A DNA stretch of 56,363 bases from an uncultured Alphaproteobacteria bacterium (GTDB taxonomy: Bacteria > Pseudomonadota > Alphaproteobacteria > Rhizobiales > Ancalomicrobiaceae): the NCBI GenBank assembly GCA_937919435.1, contig CALFRR010000039.1, positions 1 to 56,363 of the forward strand, given 5' to 3'. Below are positions 1 to 7,650 of the stretch, piece after piece. A program made the position numbers and the translations under genes. The notes under the pieces were generated by a model. It saw nothing but the letters and a program-made list of their open reading frames with translations, was not told where the DNA came from and searched no databases. How positions within the stretch are numbered: the stretch's first letter is position 1; every line of letters starts with the position of its first letter.

Positions 1-898
1 AGGCGCCCGAGGCGATGAACAGCACGTGGTCGGTCTTCACCGGCCCGTATTTGGTGGCCACCGTTGTGCCCTCGATCAGCGGCAGCAGGTCGCGCTGCAC
101 GCCCTCGCGGGAGACGTCGGCGCCCCGGCCGTCGCGGGCGCAGATCTTGTCGATCTCGTCGAGGAAGACGATGCCGTTCTCCTCGACCGCCCGGATCGCC
201 TCCTGCACCACCTGATCCTGATCGAGCAGCTTGTCCGATTCCTCGGCGATCAGGATGTCGTAGCTGTCGGCGACGGTCACCTTGCGGGTCTTCTTCGCGC
301 CGCCGAACGCCTTGCCGAGGACGTCGCCGAGGTTCATCACCCCGATCGTCGCGCCGGGCATGCCGGGCATCTCGAAGTTCGGCATCTGCGACCCGCCGGC
401 CACCTCGATCTCGATCTCCTTGCCGGCCAGTTCGCCGTTCCTGAGCTTCTGGCGGAAGCTCTCGCGGGTGGCCGGCGAGGCCGACTTGCCGACCAGCGCG
501 TCGAGCACCCGCTCCTCCGCGGCGAGCTCGGCCTTCGCCCTGACCTGGCCGCGCTTGGCGGTACGCACCAGACCGATGCCGATCTCCACCAGATCGCGCA
601 CGATCGAATCGACGTCGCGGCCGACGTAGCCGACCTCGGTGAACTTGGTCGCCTCGACCTTGAGGAACGGCGCACCGGCGAGCTTGGCCAGCCGCCGCGA
701 GATCTCGGTCTTGCCGACCCCGGTCGGGCCGATCATCAGGATGTTCTTCGGCAGCACCTCGTCCTTCAGCGGCCCGTCGAGCTGCTGGCGGCGCCAGCGG
801 TTCCTGAGCGCGATGGCGACGGCACGCTTGGCGTCGGTCTGGCCGACGATGTGGCGATCGAGTTCGGAGACGATTTCGCGGGGGGAGAAGTTGGTCAT
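1..898 (-). CDS. hslU: ATP-dependent protease ATPase subunit HslU (partial, cut by window edge)
   Basis: HslU is the AAA+ unfoldase that feeds substrates to the HslV peptidase in the cytoplasmic heat-shock protease HslUV (ClpYQ). The visible 299 residues carry the N-terminal signature SPREIVSELDRHIVGQ, the Walker A loop GPTGVGKT at residues 57-64, the family-typical EATKFTEVGYVGRDV stretch, and the Walker B FLDEID near residue 245. The family is usually about 435 residues, so the last 135 or so lie beyond position 1. The ATG at 896-898 overlaps the stop of the upstream membrane-protein gene (ATGA), which indicates translational coupling inside a leftward hslV-membrane protein-hslU unit. Identity is certain; only the missing C-terminus is open. 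Confidence 0.97.
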   Translation of the reverse strand, partial: MTNFSPREIVSELDRHIVGQTDAKRAVAIALRNRWRRQQLDGPLKDEVLPKNILMIGPTGVGKTEISRRLAKLAGAPFLKVEATKFTEVGYVGRDVDSIVRDLVEIGIGLVRTAKRGQVRAKAELAAEERVLDALVGKSASPATRESFRQKLRNGELAGKEIEIEVAGGSQMPNFEMPGMPGATIGVMNLGDVLGKAFGGAKKTRKVTVADSYDILIAEESDKLLDQDQVVQEAIRAVEENGIVFLDEIDKICARDGRGADVSREGVQRDLLPLIEGTTVATKYGPVKTDHVLFIASGA

Positions 899-2007
899 CG
901 ATTGCGTCCCAGGGGAAGACGGGCAGGGGGCACCAGCGCCCGAACGGACGCCGGGGTGCCACGGAGAATCAGGTTTCTGAGCGGCGTCCAGCCGACGGCG
1001 AGGCCGAGCACCACCGCACCGACCAGTCCAGCCGCCACCGACCCGGTCGAGGCCGCCGCCCAGCCGAGCCGTTCGATCAGGGTCCCGGTACCGACCCCGA
1101 GATAGAGGAGACCGGAGACCAGCAGGGCCCGCCGGTCGACGATCAGCGCGACCAGGGCCAGCCCGGCGTAGATCGCCAGGATCGTCGCCGGACGGTCGGT
1201 GCCGACGGCGCCGAAGACCGAGCCGGACGCGGTGGCGATCAGCGGGTGGACGATCGCCGGCGCGGCGAGCACGTGCAGCCAGAAGGCGACGTCGGTCCGC
1301 CGGGTCCGCCGCTCGCGGTCGGAGGCGTCCCACCACATCGCGAGCCCGAAGGCGACGAGACCGAGGATCAGCAGCACCGGCGCGGAGTGGTCGTCCAGCG
1401 TCCCCGGGAAGGCGCCGTGGAGGAGGGCGAAGATCAGGAAGCCGGCCCCGGCGAAGGCTCCCGCGATCGAGATCGGCACGCCGAACCGCCGCCAGTGCGC
1501 CGCCCCGGCGGCGAGTGCCGCCGCTCCCGCCGCGATCCCCGACACACCGGTGGGGGCGCCCAGCCGATCGGCGAGGGTCGCACCGAACACGCCGGCCGAG
1601 ACGGTCAGCGCGGCGACCAGGACGATGCTCGGAAACGCCATCTTCCAGTGCCGCGAGAACACTTCCGACAGGCCCCAGGCGAGCACCGCGGTCGCCGCCG
1701 AGGCGGCGACCTTCGAGTGTTCGCCGAGGATCAGCACGGTGGCGGCACCGACCAGCAGGATGCCGATGGTGACGAAGACGTCGTTGAACGAGGTGACGAA
1801 GCGGACGTTCTCCTCGTCGGCCGAAGCCGTCTCGGCCGGGCGATCGGCGGGCCGCGCCGCGACGAAACGGGCGAGCGCCCGCGCCGTGTCGGCCGGCACC
1901 ACGCCGGCGGCGACCGCCGCGGCGAGATCGTCGCCGTCGATCGGACGAGCGAGCGCGAGACTCTCCGGCCCGGCGCCGGGGGCGGCCGGAGAGGGCGCGC
2001 CGTTCAT
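895..2007 (-). CDS. Polytopic membrane protein encoded between hslV and hslU
   Basis: The 370-residue product has a polar N-terminal stretch of about 60 residues followed by a motif EENVRFVTSFNDVFVTIG and then a run of about ten hydrophobic segments rich in Ala, Gly, Val and Leu, ending in a short basic tail (PLGRNR). It is therefore a predicted inner-membrane protein. The layout of a short soluble N-terminus plus many membrane helices resembles DUF2157-type proteins, but that assignment is a guess. The gene overlaps hslV upstream (ATGA at 2004-2007) and hslU downstream (ATGA at 895-898), so it is translated with the protease subunits. No catalytic motif is visible. A role in membrane stress linked to HslUV is inference from position only. 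Confidence 0.85.
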   Translation of the reverse strand: MNGAPSPAAPGAGPESLALARPIDGDDLAAAVAAGVVPADTARALARFVAARPADRPAETASADEENVRFVTSFNDVFVTIGILLVGAATVLILGEHSKVAASAATAVLAWGLSEVFSRHWKMAFPSIVLVAALTVSAGVFGATLADRLGAPTGVSGIAAGAAALAAGAAHWRRFGVPISIAGAFAGAGFLIFALLHGAFPGTLDDHSAPVLLILGLVAFGLAMWWDASDRERRTRRTDVAFWLHVLAAPAIVHPLIATASGSVFGAVGTDRPATILAIYAGLALVALIVDRRALLVSGLLYLGVGTGTLIERLGWAAASTGSVAAGLVGAVVLGLAVGWTPLRNLILRGTPASVRALVPPARLPLGRNR

Positions 2008-2570
2008 GCGCCGAGGCTCTCGAGGGTGACGTTGGTGTTGGTGTAGATGCAGATGTCGGCGGCGATCTTCATCGCCTTGCGGGCGATCGCCTCGGCGTCG
2101 AGATCCTGATCGGCGAGCGCCCGGGCGGCGGCGAGCGCATAGTTGCCGCCCGACCCGATCGCCGCGATCCCGTCCTCCGGCTCCAGCACGTCGCCGGTGC
2201 CGGTCAGGACCAGGGTCGTCGTCCTGTCGGCGACGATCATCATCGCCTCGAGCCGCCGCAGGTAGCGGTCGGTGCGCCAGTCCTTGGCCAGTTCGACGCA
2301 GGCCCGGGTGAGCTGGCCCGGATACTGCTCGAGCTTCTTCTCCAGCCGTTCGAACAGGGTGAAGGCGTCGGCGGTGGCGCCGGCGAAGCCGCCGATCACC
2401 TCGCCGCGGCCGATCGGCCGGACCTTGCGGGCCGAATGCTTGATGACGGTCGCGCCGAGCGTCACCTGCCCGTCGCCGGCGACGACCACCCGGCCGCCCT
2501 TGCGGACCGAGAGGATGGTGGTGCCGTGCCAGGAGGCGGGGCCGGCGGTGTCGGCGGAAGGTTCGGCCAT
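2004..2570 (-). CDS. hslV: ATP-dependent protease peptidase subunit HslV
   Basis: HslV is the threonine peptidase of the HslUV protease, a dodecamer of the proteasome beta-subunit fold. The 188-residue product contains the mature N-terminus TTILSVRKGGRVVVAGDGQ directly after a short propeptide (MAEPSADTAGPASWHG), so Thr18 should become the catalytic Thr1; the conserved GSGGNYALAAARAL block is also present. I chose the ATG at 2568-2570 because it gives the usual short propeptide; an upstream in-frame extension looks like non-coding sequence. The stop overlaps the start of the following membrane-protein gene. A heat-shock-like promoter may lie just upstream at 2622-2649. Confidence 0.95.
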   Translation of the reverse strand: MAEPSADTAGPASWHGTTILSVRKGGRVVVAGDGQVTLGATVIKHSARKVRPIGRGEVIGGFAGATADAFTLFERLEKKLEQYPGQLTRACVELAKDWRTDRYLRRLEAMMIVADRTTTLVLTGTGDVLEPEDGIAAIGSGGNYALAAARALADQDLDAEAIARKAMKIAADICIYTNTNVTLESLGA

Positions 2571-2621
2571 GAGGATGCTCCGATTGGGCGACCGGTCGTC
2601 AGGGGCCGGCCCGATCGACCT

Positions 2622-2649
2622 CATGTAGGAAGCGCCGGGCGGGTTGCAA
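2622..2649 (-). promoter_or_regulatory. Putative promoter of hslV, possibly sigma-32 type
   Basis: On the minus strand TTGCAA (2649-2644) is followed after 16 nt by TACATG (2627-2622) in the context CTTCCTACAT. This lies 51 nt upstream of the hslV start and just after the hrcA stop. The spacing fits a promoter, and the right half loosely resembles heat-shock sigma factor -10 elements of alphaproteobacteria. This is a pattern match by eye only. Confidence 0.3.
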
Positions 2650-2671
2650 CGTGACCGGGGGGGCCGCCCAC

Positions 2672-3742
2672 TCACCTGAGCATCCGGCCGACCAGCTTGG
2701 CGGTGTAGTCGACCATTGGGATGATCCGGCCGTAGTTGAGCCGGGTCGGGCCGATCACCCCGACCACCCCGACCACCTTGGCCTTCTCGTCGTGCCACGG
2801 CGAGACGATCAGCGACGAGCCGGAGAGCGAGAACAGCTTCGATTCCGAGCCGATGAAGATCCTCACGCCCTGGCCGCGCTCGGCGTCGCCGATCAGCTCG
2901 ATCAGGTCGCGGTTCCTCTCGAGATCGTCGAACAGCATCCGGATCCGCTCGAGATCCTCCGCCGCCCTGAGGTCGTCGAGCAGGTTCGAGCGCCCGCGCA
3001 CGATCAGTTGACGCGGCCGGCCCTCCGCCGCTCCGGCCCAGGTGGCGAGCCCCGCCTCGACCAGCCGGGCGGTCAATTGGTCGAGCTCGGCCTGGCGTTC
3101 GCCCTGCAGCCGTTCGAGTTCGGCCCGCGCCTCGGCGAGGGTCCGCCCGCGGATGTGCGAGTTGATGAAGTTCGAGGCCTCGGTCAGCGCCGACGGCGGC
3201 AGGCCGAGCGGCAGATCGATCAGCCGGTTCTCCACCGAACCGTCCTCGCCGACCAGCACGACCAGCCCCTTGGTCGGCTCCAGCCGGACGAACTCGATCT
3301 GCTTCAGCCTGAGGTCGGCCGAATGGGAGAGCACCACCCCGGCGCCGCGCGACAGGCCGGAGAGCATCCGGCTCGCCTCGTTCAGCACCTGGTCCGGCGC
3401 CCGGCCGGAGGCTCTGACCTCGGCCTCCATCCGCTTGCGCTCGTCGTCGCCGAGATCGCCGATCTCCAGCAGCGCGTCGACGAAGAACCGGAGACCGGTC
3501 TCGGTCGGCAGCCGCCCGGCGGAGGTGTGCGGGGCGTAGATCAGGCCGGCGTCCTCGAGATCGGCCATGACGTTGCGGATCGAGGCCGGCGACAGCGAGA
3601 TCGGCAGGATCTTCGACAGATTGCGCGAGCCGACCGGCTCGCCGGTGTCGAGATAGGTCTCGACGATCTGGCGGAAGATCTCGCGGGAGCGCTCGTCGAT
3701 CTGGGCGAGGCTGGAACCGGGCACGGGTGAGAAGGACGGCAT
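2672..3742 (-). CDS. hrcA: Heat-inducible transcription repressor HrcA
   Basis: HrcA is the repressor of class I heat-shock genes and binds CIRCE operators, with GroEL as co-factor. The 356-residue product starts with the winged-helix region (REIFRQIVETYLDTGEPVGS, then SLSPASIRNVMADLEDAG and the PHTSAGRLPTETG wing) and continues through the GAF-like and C-terminal dimerisation parts to VGVIGPTRLNYGRIIPMVDY. The start at the ATG 3740-3742 gives the usual short N-terminus; a longer reading frame upstream is unlikely. It is divergent from rph, the classic alphaproteobacterial arrangement. What follows downstream is hslV, not the usual grpE. I see no CIRCE inverted repeat in the hrcA/rph gap. Confidence 0.95.
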   Translation of the reverse strand: MPSFSPVPGSSLAQIDERSREIFRQIVETYLDTGEPVGSRNLSKILPISLSPASIRNVMADLEDAGLIYAPHTSAGRLPTETGLRFFVDALLEIGDLGDDERKRMEAEVRASGRAPDQVLNEASRMLSGLSRGAGVVLSHSADLRLKQIEFVRLEPTKGLVVLVGEDGSVENRLIDLPLGLPPSALTEASNFINSHIRGRTLAEARAELERLQGERQAELDQLTARLVEAGLATWAGAAEGRPRQLIVRGRSNLLDDLRAAEDLERIRMLFDDLERNRDLIELIGDAERGQGVRIFIGSESKLFSLSGSSLIVSPWHDEKAKVVGVVGVIGPTRLNYGRIIPMVDYTAKLVGRMLR

Positions 3743-3904
3743 CGGGGTCGGGTCCGTCGGTATCGTCGGGAAGGAGGAAGCGCCGATGATGGAACCATGT
3801 CGGCGCCGCCGAGGCAATTCCGATGCGTGCCGGCTTTACGCCCGCCGCGGGGCGGGATAGGGGAGGGGAACTCCTTTCCCCCCTCGTGCCGAGGTCCGAA
3901 ATCC

Positions 3905-4636
3905 ATGCGTCCGTCGAAACGCGCCGCCGATCAGCTGCGTCCCGTCGTCCTCGAGCGAGGCTTCTCCAAGCACGCCGAGGGCTCCTGTCTGGTGAAGTTC
4001 GGCGACACCCACGTCCTGTGCACCGCCAGCCTGGAGGAGAACGTCCCCGGCTGGCTGCGCGGCCAGCGCCGCGGCTGGGTCACCGCCGAATACGGCATGC
4101 TGCCGCGCGCCACCCATGAGCGCACCCGTCGCGAGGTCAACTCCGGCAAGCCCTCGGGCCGCACCCAGGAGATCCAGCGGCTGATCGGCCGGTCGCTCCG
4201 CGCGGTGGTCGATCTCGCCGCGCTCGGCGAGCGCCAGATCTCGATCGACTGCGACGTGATCCAGGCCGACGGCGGCACCCGTACCGCCTCGATCACCGGC
4301 GCCTGGGTGGCGCTGCACGACTGTCTCGCCTGGATGCGGACCCGCGAGATGATCCGCTCGGAGGTCCTGAAGGACCACGTCGCCGCGATCTCCTGCGGCA
4401 TCGTCCGCGGCGAAGCGGTGATCGATCTCGACTACGCCGAGGATTCCTCGGCCGAGACCGACGCCAACTTCGTCATGACCGGCTCCGGCGGCATCGTCGA
4501 GATCCAGGGCACGGCGGAAGGCAAGCCCTTCACCCGCGACCAGCTGCTCGCTCTGATGGGCCTCGCCGAGACCGGGATCGCCGGTCTGATCGAGCTGCAG
4601 AAGCAGGTGATCGCCGCCCCGGGGGTCGCCCGATGA
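3905..4636 (+). CDS. rph: Ribonuclease PH
   Basis: RNase PH trims tRNA 3' ends by phosphorolysis. The 243-residue product has the family blocks MRPSKRAADQLRPV at the start, GDTHVLCTASLEENVP, RGWVTAEYGMLPRATHER, RTQEIQRLIGRSLRA and DCDVIQADGGTRTASITGA, followed by DLDYAEDSSAETDANFVMT. Length matches the usual 235-245 residues. The ATG at 3905 is chosen because it coincides with the conserved N-terminus; upstream in-frame sequence is not protein-like. It begins the rightward group rph-rdgB-hemW, and its stop overlaps the rdgB start (ATGA at 4633-4636). Confidence 0.97.
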   Translation: MRPSKRAADQLRPVVLERGFSKHAEGSCLVKFGDTHVLCTASLEENVPGWLRGQRRGWVTAEYGMLPRATHERTRREVNSGKPSGRTQEIQRLIGRSLRAVVDLAALGERQISIDCDVIQADGGTRTASITGAWVALHDCLAWMRTREMIRSEVLKDHVAAISCGIVRGEAVIDLDYAEDSSAETDANFVMTGSGGIVEIQGTAEGKPFTRDQLLALMGLAETGIAGLIELQKQVIAAPGVAR

Positions 4637-5256
4637 GCCCGCGCCGCCTCTCCGGCGGTCGTCTCGTCGTCGCCACCCACAACAAGGGCAAACTCGCCGA
4701 GATCCGGGATCTGATCGCGCCCTACGGCATCGAGGCGGTGTCGGCGGGCGAGCTCGGGCTTCCCGAGCCGGTCGAGGACGGCGACACCTTCGAGGCCAAC
4801 GCCGCGATCAAGGCCCTCGCCGCGGCCACCGCCGCGAATCTGCCGGCGCTCGCCGACGACAGCGGCCTCTGCGTCGAGGCGCTCGGCGGACGTCCCGGCA
4901 TCCTCTCGGCCCGCTGGGCCGGCGACGGCAAGGACTTCGCCGGCGCGATGCGGACGATCGAGGAGATGCTGCGCGAGGAGGGGTCGCAGAACCGCCGGGC
5001 CTTCTTCGTCGCCGCCCTCTGCCTCGCCTGGCCGGACGGCCACACCGAGACGGTGCGCGGCGAGGTCCACGGCGATCTGGTCTGGCCGCCGCGCGGCACC
5101 GCCGGCTTCGGCTACGACCCGATGTTCCGCCCGGACGGCCACACCCGTACCTTCGGCGAGATGACCGCCGACGAGAAGCACGGACTGAAGCCGGGAGAGG
5201 AGGGCCTGTCGCATCGCGCCCGGGCCTTCTCGCGCTTCGCGGCACTCTGTCTTTGA
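4633..5256 (+). CDS. rdgB: Non-canonical purine NTP pyrophosphatase (XTP/dITP), RdgB/HAM1 family
   Basis: RdgB hydrolyses XTP, ITP and dITP to the monophosphates and keeps deaminated purines out of nucleic acids. The 207-residue product has the family start VVATHNKGKLAEI, the block TFEANAAIKALAAA, the metal/substrate block LADDSGLCVEALGGRPGI.SARW and the C-terminal GFGYDPMF, with SHRARAFSRF at the end. Size is typical. It is translationally coupled to rph by a 4-bp overlap, a common alphaproteobacterial pairing, and is followed by hemW 111 bp later. Confidence 0.97.
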   Translation: MSPRRLSGGRLVVATHNKGKLAEIRDLIAPYGIEAVSAGELGLPEPVEDGDTFEANAAIKALAAATAANLPALADDSGLCVEALGGRPGILSARWAGDGKDFAGAMRTIEEMLREEGSQNRRAFFVAALCLAWPDGHTETVRGEVHGDLVWPPRGTAGFGYDPMFRPDGHTRTFGEMTADEKHGLKPGEEGLSHRARAFSRFAALCL

Positions 5257-5367
5257 GGAACGTCTGTCCGGTCCCGCCGGGATCGGGCAGTGTCGAAGGG
5301 GTCGCGCGGCGCGATTCGTCGCCGCCACCGGCCCGACGAGCGACGGCCCGGGGAGGGGATCCGAGCG

Positions 5368-6531
5368 ATGAGCGGCAGCGAGCCCGGCTTCGGCGTGTAT
5401 GTCCATTGGCCCTTCTGCGCCTCGAAGTGCCCCTATTGCGACTTCAACAGTCACGTCCGCCAGACCCCGATCGATCAGGCCCGTTTCGCCCGCGCTCTGG
5501 CCACCGAGCTGAAGCGTGACGCCGATCTGGTGGCCGGCCGCACCGTCACCTCGATCTTCTTCGGTGGCGGTACCCCGTCGCTGATGGAACCGGCGACCGT
5601 CGCCGCGGTGCTCGACGCGATCGGCGGCCTGTGGACGGTCGATCCGGAAGTGGAGGTCAGCCTCGAGGCCAATCCGTCGAGCGTCGACGCCGCGCGTTTC
5701 GCCGGCTACCGCGCCGCCGGGGTCAATCGCCTGTCGCTCGGCGTCCAGGCGCTGAACGACCGCGATCTGAAGCGGCTCGGCCGTCTGCACGACGTCGCCG
5801 AGGCGCTGGCCGCGATCGAACTGGCGCGCCGGACCTTCCCGCGTCTGTCCTTCGATCTGATCTATGCGCGGCCCGACCAGACCGTCGACGATTGGCGGAC
5901 CGAGCTCACCGCGGCGGTCGAGCTCGCCGCCGATCACCTGTCGGTCTATCAGCTGACCATCGAGGAGGAGACGCGCTTCGCCGATCTGCATCGGGCCGGC
6001 AAGCTGATCGTCCCGGACGCCGATCTCTCCGCCGACCTCTGGGAGGCGACCCACGCGGTGCTCGACGAGGCCGGGCTGCCCGCCTACGAGATCTCCAACC
6101 ACGCCCGCCCCGGCGCCGAATGCCGGCACAATCTGGTCTACTGGCGTTACGGCGAATACGTCGGCGTCGGCGCCGGTGCGCACGGCCGGCTGGTCGGTGC
6201 CGACGGCCGCCGCGCCACCGCCGACGAGCGCAACCCGGAAGTCTGGCTGCGGATGGTCGAAGCCCGTGGCCATGCCCGGGTGGCCGACGATCCGCTGACC
6301 CTCGAGGAGCAGGGCGACGAATACCTGCTGATGGGCCTGCGGCTCACCGAAGGCATCGACCTCGACCGCTGGGAGCGGATCTCCGGCCGCATCCTCGACC
6401 CGTCGCGTCTGGCCGATCTCGAGCGGCACGGGATGATCGAGACGATCGACGACGCGGACGGCCGCCGGGTGCGCGCCACTCCCGCCGGTTTCGCGGTGCT
6501 CGACGCGGTGGTCGCCGACCTCGCGGCCTAG
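5368..6531 (+). CDS. hemW: Radical SAM heme chaperone HemW
   Basis: HemW is a radical-SAM-fold protein that binds heme and transfers it to respiratory proteins; it is related to oxygen-independent coproporphyrinogen oxidase (HemN). The 387-residue product starts GFGVYVHWPFCASKCPYCDF with the Fe-S motif CX3CX2C at C17, C21 and C24, followed by the SAM-binding FFGGGTPS and SLEANPSS blocks, RLSLGVQALND, YEISNHARPG and YVGVGAGAHGR. HemW lacks an extra N-terminal cysteine found in true HemN, and none is seen here. The ATG at 5368 has a GGGAGGGG ribosome-binding site; a longer frame upstream is unlikely. The TAG stop at 6529-6531 lies inside a CTAG that also ends the convergent AT-rich gene. Confidence 0.94.
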   Translation: MSGSEPGFGVYVHWPFCASKCPYCDFNSHVRQTPIDQARFARALATELKRDADLVAGRTVTSIFFGGGTPSLMEPATVAAVLDAIGGLWTVDPEVEVSLEANPSSVDAARFAGYRAAGVNRLSLGVQALNDRDLKRLGRLHDVAEALAAIELARRTFPRLSFDLIYARPDQTVDDWRTELTAAVELAADHLSVYQLTIEEETRFADLHRAGKLIVPDADLSADLWEATHAVLDEAGLPAYEISNHARPGAECRHNLVYWRYGEYVGVGAGAHGRLVGADGRRATADERNPEVWLRMVEARGHARVADDPLTLEEQGDEYLLMGLRLTEGIDLDRWERISGRILDPSRLADLERHGMIETIDDADGRRVRATPAGFAVLDAVVADLAA

Positions 6532-7616
6532 TTGTCTCTAGGAGGCGGTAGCAAGGCAGGAGATGCATCTACGGAAAGAAACTGCACTAAGATCCTGTCT
6601 TCTTGATGTTTCTGCTGTAAAAGTATACGGATGTCCGTATTTCCATCTGTATTTGGTGTATTCTCGCAAAGAAGATCTATATCTGTATTATTTAAAAAGG
6701 TGAGACTTAACGAAACTCCATTCATGATGTGGGTGGCTACTATTTTAGATGAGCCTGACAATTCAATTGAAATCTCAGATTTTCTTCCATTATCGAGCGG
6801 AGAATCGATGGATTCTAAATTCCTATTAGTGTTTGATTCAATTTTTGAATCCCTTCCTTTTTCAACGGCTTTCTCCAAATTCTCGTCCACAGTTACTAGG
6901 CTAGCTTTTCTCAACTCCCTGAGACTTTTTAAAAGGGTCAGAGACTCATTTATAGCCTTTACGATGTTCGTGTACTGGATCAGAAACAAAGGTACAGAAG
7001 CCAGGGCGACCATAATAGTAGTGACTATATCGGTCGTGGATATGGACGAAATATAGATCTCTTCCCTTGATCCCGTCGAATGCTCAACTATGGGTTTAAG
7101 AAAGTCATCGAAATCGTGAAGTATATTGGACGTCTCATAAAGAGATGTCTGGTCGTTTTTCGGTATGGTGAGATCAATAAACGCATAGTTAATTCCGTTC
7201 TCTTCTGGTTTAAAATTAAAGCCGCGTAGAGTAGAAAGAAGAGATATGGCCACGTTTCTGTGCTGAATATATGTTTCTCTGAATGAATTGACTTCTCCGC
7301 TCGAGGCAATCAGCGATCGGTTATTGGGTAGGCTTTTTATTATAAAATTGCATATATGTTGTGTATTTAGTAAGGGATATTGGGAGTCGCGTATCATGTC
7401 GTGGATATAGGACGGAATTGTATTGAATACGGTATTCTCAAGGATTTCATTAGTTAAACTTCGAAGTTCACTTGCTTTTGATTGGTAACTAGTATCCGGT
7501 ATATTTCCTCTGTTCGAGCAAAGAAACAATGCCTGCTCGATCAAATTTGTTATGTTGTGCAATTCGTGCTCTTTAATAATACTTTCAATAAAACGATAGA
7601 ACCGCTCGATCAGCAT
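6528..7616 (-). CDS. AT-rich orphan gene of unknown function, possible single-span membrane protein
   Basis: I do not recognise this 362-residue protein. Its gene is roughly 35-40% GC with AGG, AGA and ATA codons, in a chromosome near 70% GC, so it is almost certainly acquired. Residues 1-135 look helical. A stretch SREEIYISSIS (183-193) is followed by a hydrophobic segment (about 196-221, TDIVTTIMVALASVPLFLIQ onwards) that could span the membrane or be a buried helix, then a coiled-coil-like ESLTLLKSLRELRKA (224-238), a charged linker, and a beta-rich C-terminal part (280-348). The last dozen codons are GC-richer and may come from the host at the insertion junction. No catalytic motif is evident. 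It starts 32 bp after the stop of the upstream lipoprotein gene on the same strand with only a weak AGAGA ribosome-binding site. An isolated accessory gene, for example for conflict or phage defence, is speculation. Confidence 0.8.
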   Translation of the reverse strand: MLIERFYRFIESIIKEHELHNITNLIEQALFLCSNRGNIPDTSYQSKASELRSLTNEILENTVFNTIPSYIHDMIRDSQYPLLNTQHICNFIIKSLPNNRSLIASSGEVNSFRETYIQHRNVAISLLSTLRGFNFKPEENGINYAFIDLTIPKNDQTSLYETSNILHDFDDFLKPIVEHSTGSREEIYISSISTTDIVTTIMVALASVPLFLIQYTNIVKAINESLTLLKSLRELRKASLVTVDENLEKAVEKGRDSKIESNTNRNLESIDSPLDNGRKSEISIELSGSSKIVATHIMNGVSLSLTFLNNTDIDLLCENTPNTDGNTDIRILLQQKHQEDRILVQFLSVDASPALLPPPRDN

Positions 7617-7650
7617 AGCTTATCTCTGCGTGGCAATAATTGACTTGTTC
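6532..7650. other. AT-rich genomic islet inserted between hemW and the lipoprotein gene
   Basis: Base composition falls sharply just after the hemW stop and recovers at the end of the lipoprotein gene (near 7650). One 60-base line counted by hand (6601-6660) has 22 G/C, about 37%, while both flanks are near 70%; 6541-6600 is intermediate. The islet holds one gene and no transposase, integrase, tRNA or clear terminal repeat. The flanking genes hemW and the lipoprotein are complete, so insertion was clean. Confidence 0.85.

Noticed and set aside
26..1105. Long open frames opposite or out of frame with real genes (for example over hslU, mutS, glnD and the malic enzyme)
   Set aside because: These are high-GC shadow frames with His/Arg/Asp/Gly-rich, non-protein-like composition and overlap well-identified genes.
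3743..3904. CIRCE operator between hrcA and rph
   Set aside because: No TTAGCACTC-N9-GAGTGCTAA-like dyad is visible; only a short GGGGAA/TTCCCC hairpin.
6631..7056. Open frame on the plus strand within the AT-rich islet (141 codons)
   Set aside because: It lies wholly opposite the 362-residue gene, has no good ribosome-binding site and no recognisable pattern; the minus-strand frame is longer and better formed.
6529..7640. Possible direct repeat at the islet ends (TAG-TTG-TCTCT near 6529 and TAG-CTTA-TCTCT near 7616)
   Set aside because: The match is imperfect and short with gaps; it cannot be told from chance without an empty site for comparison.
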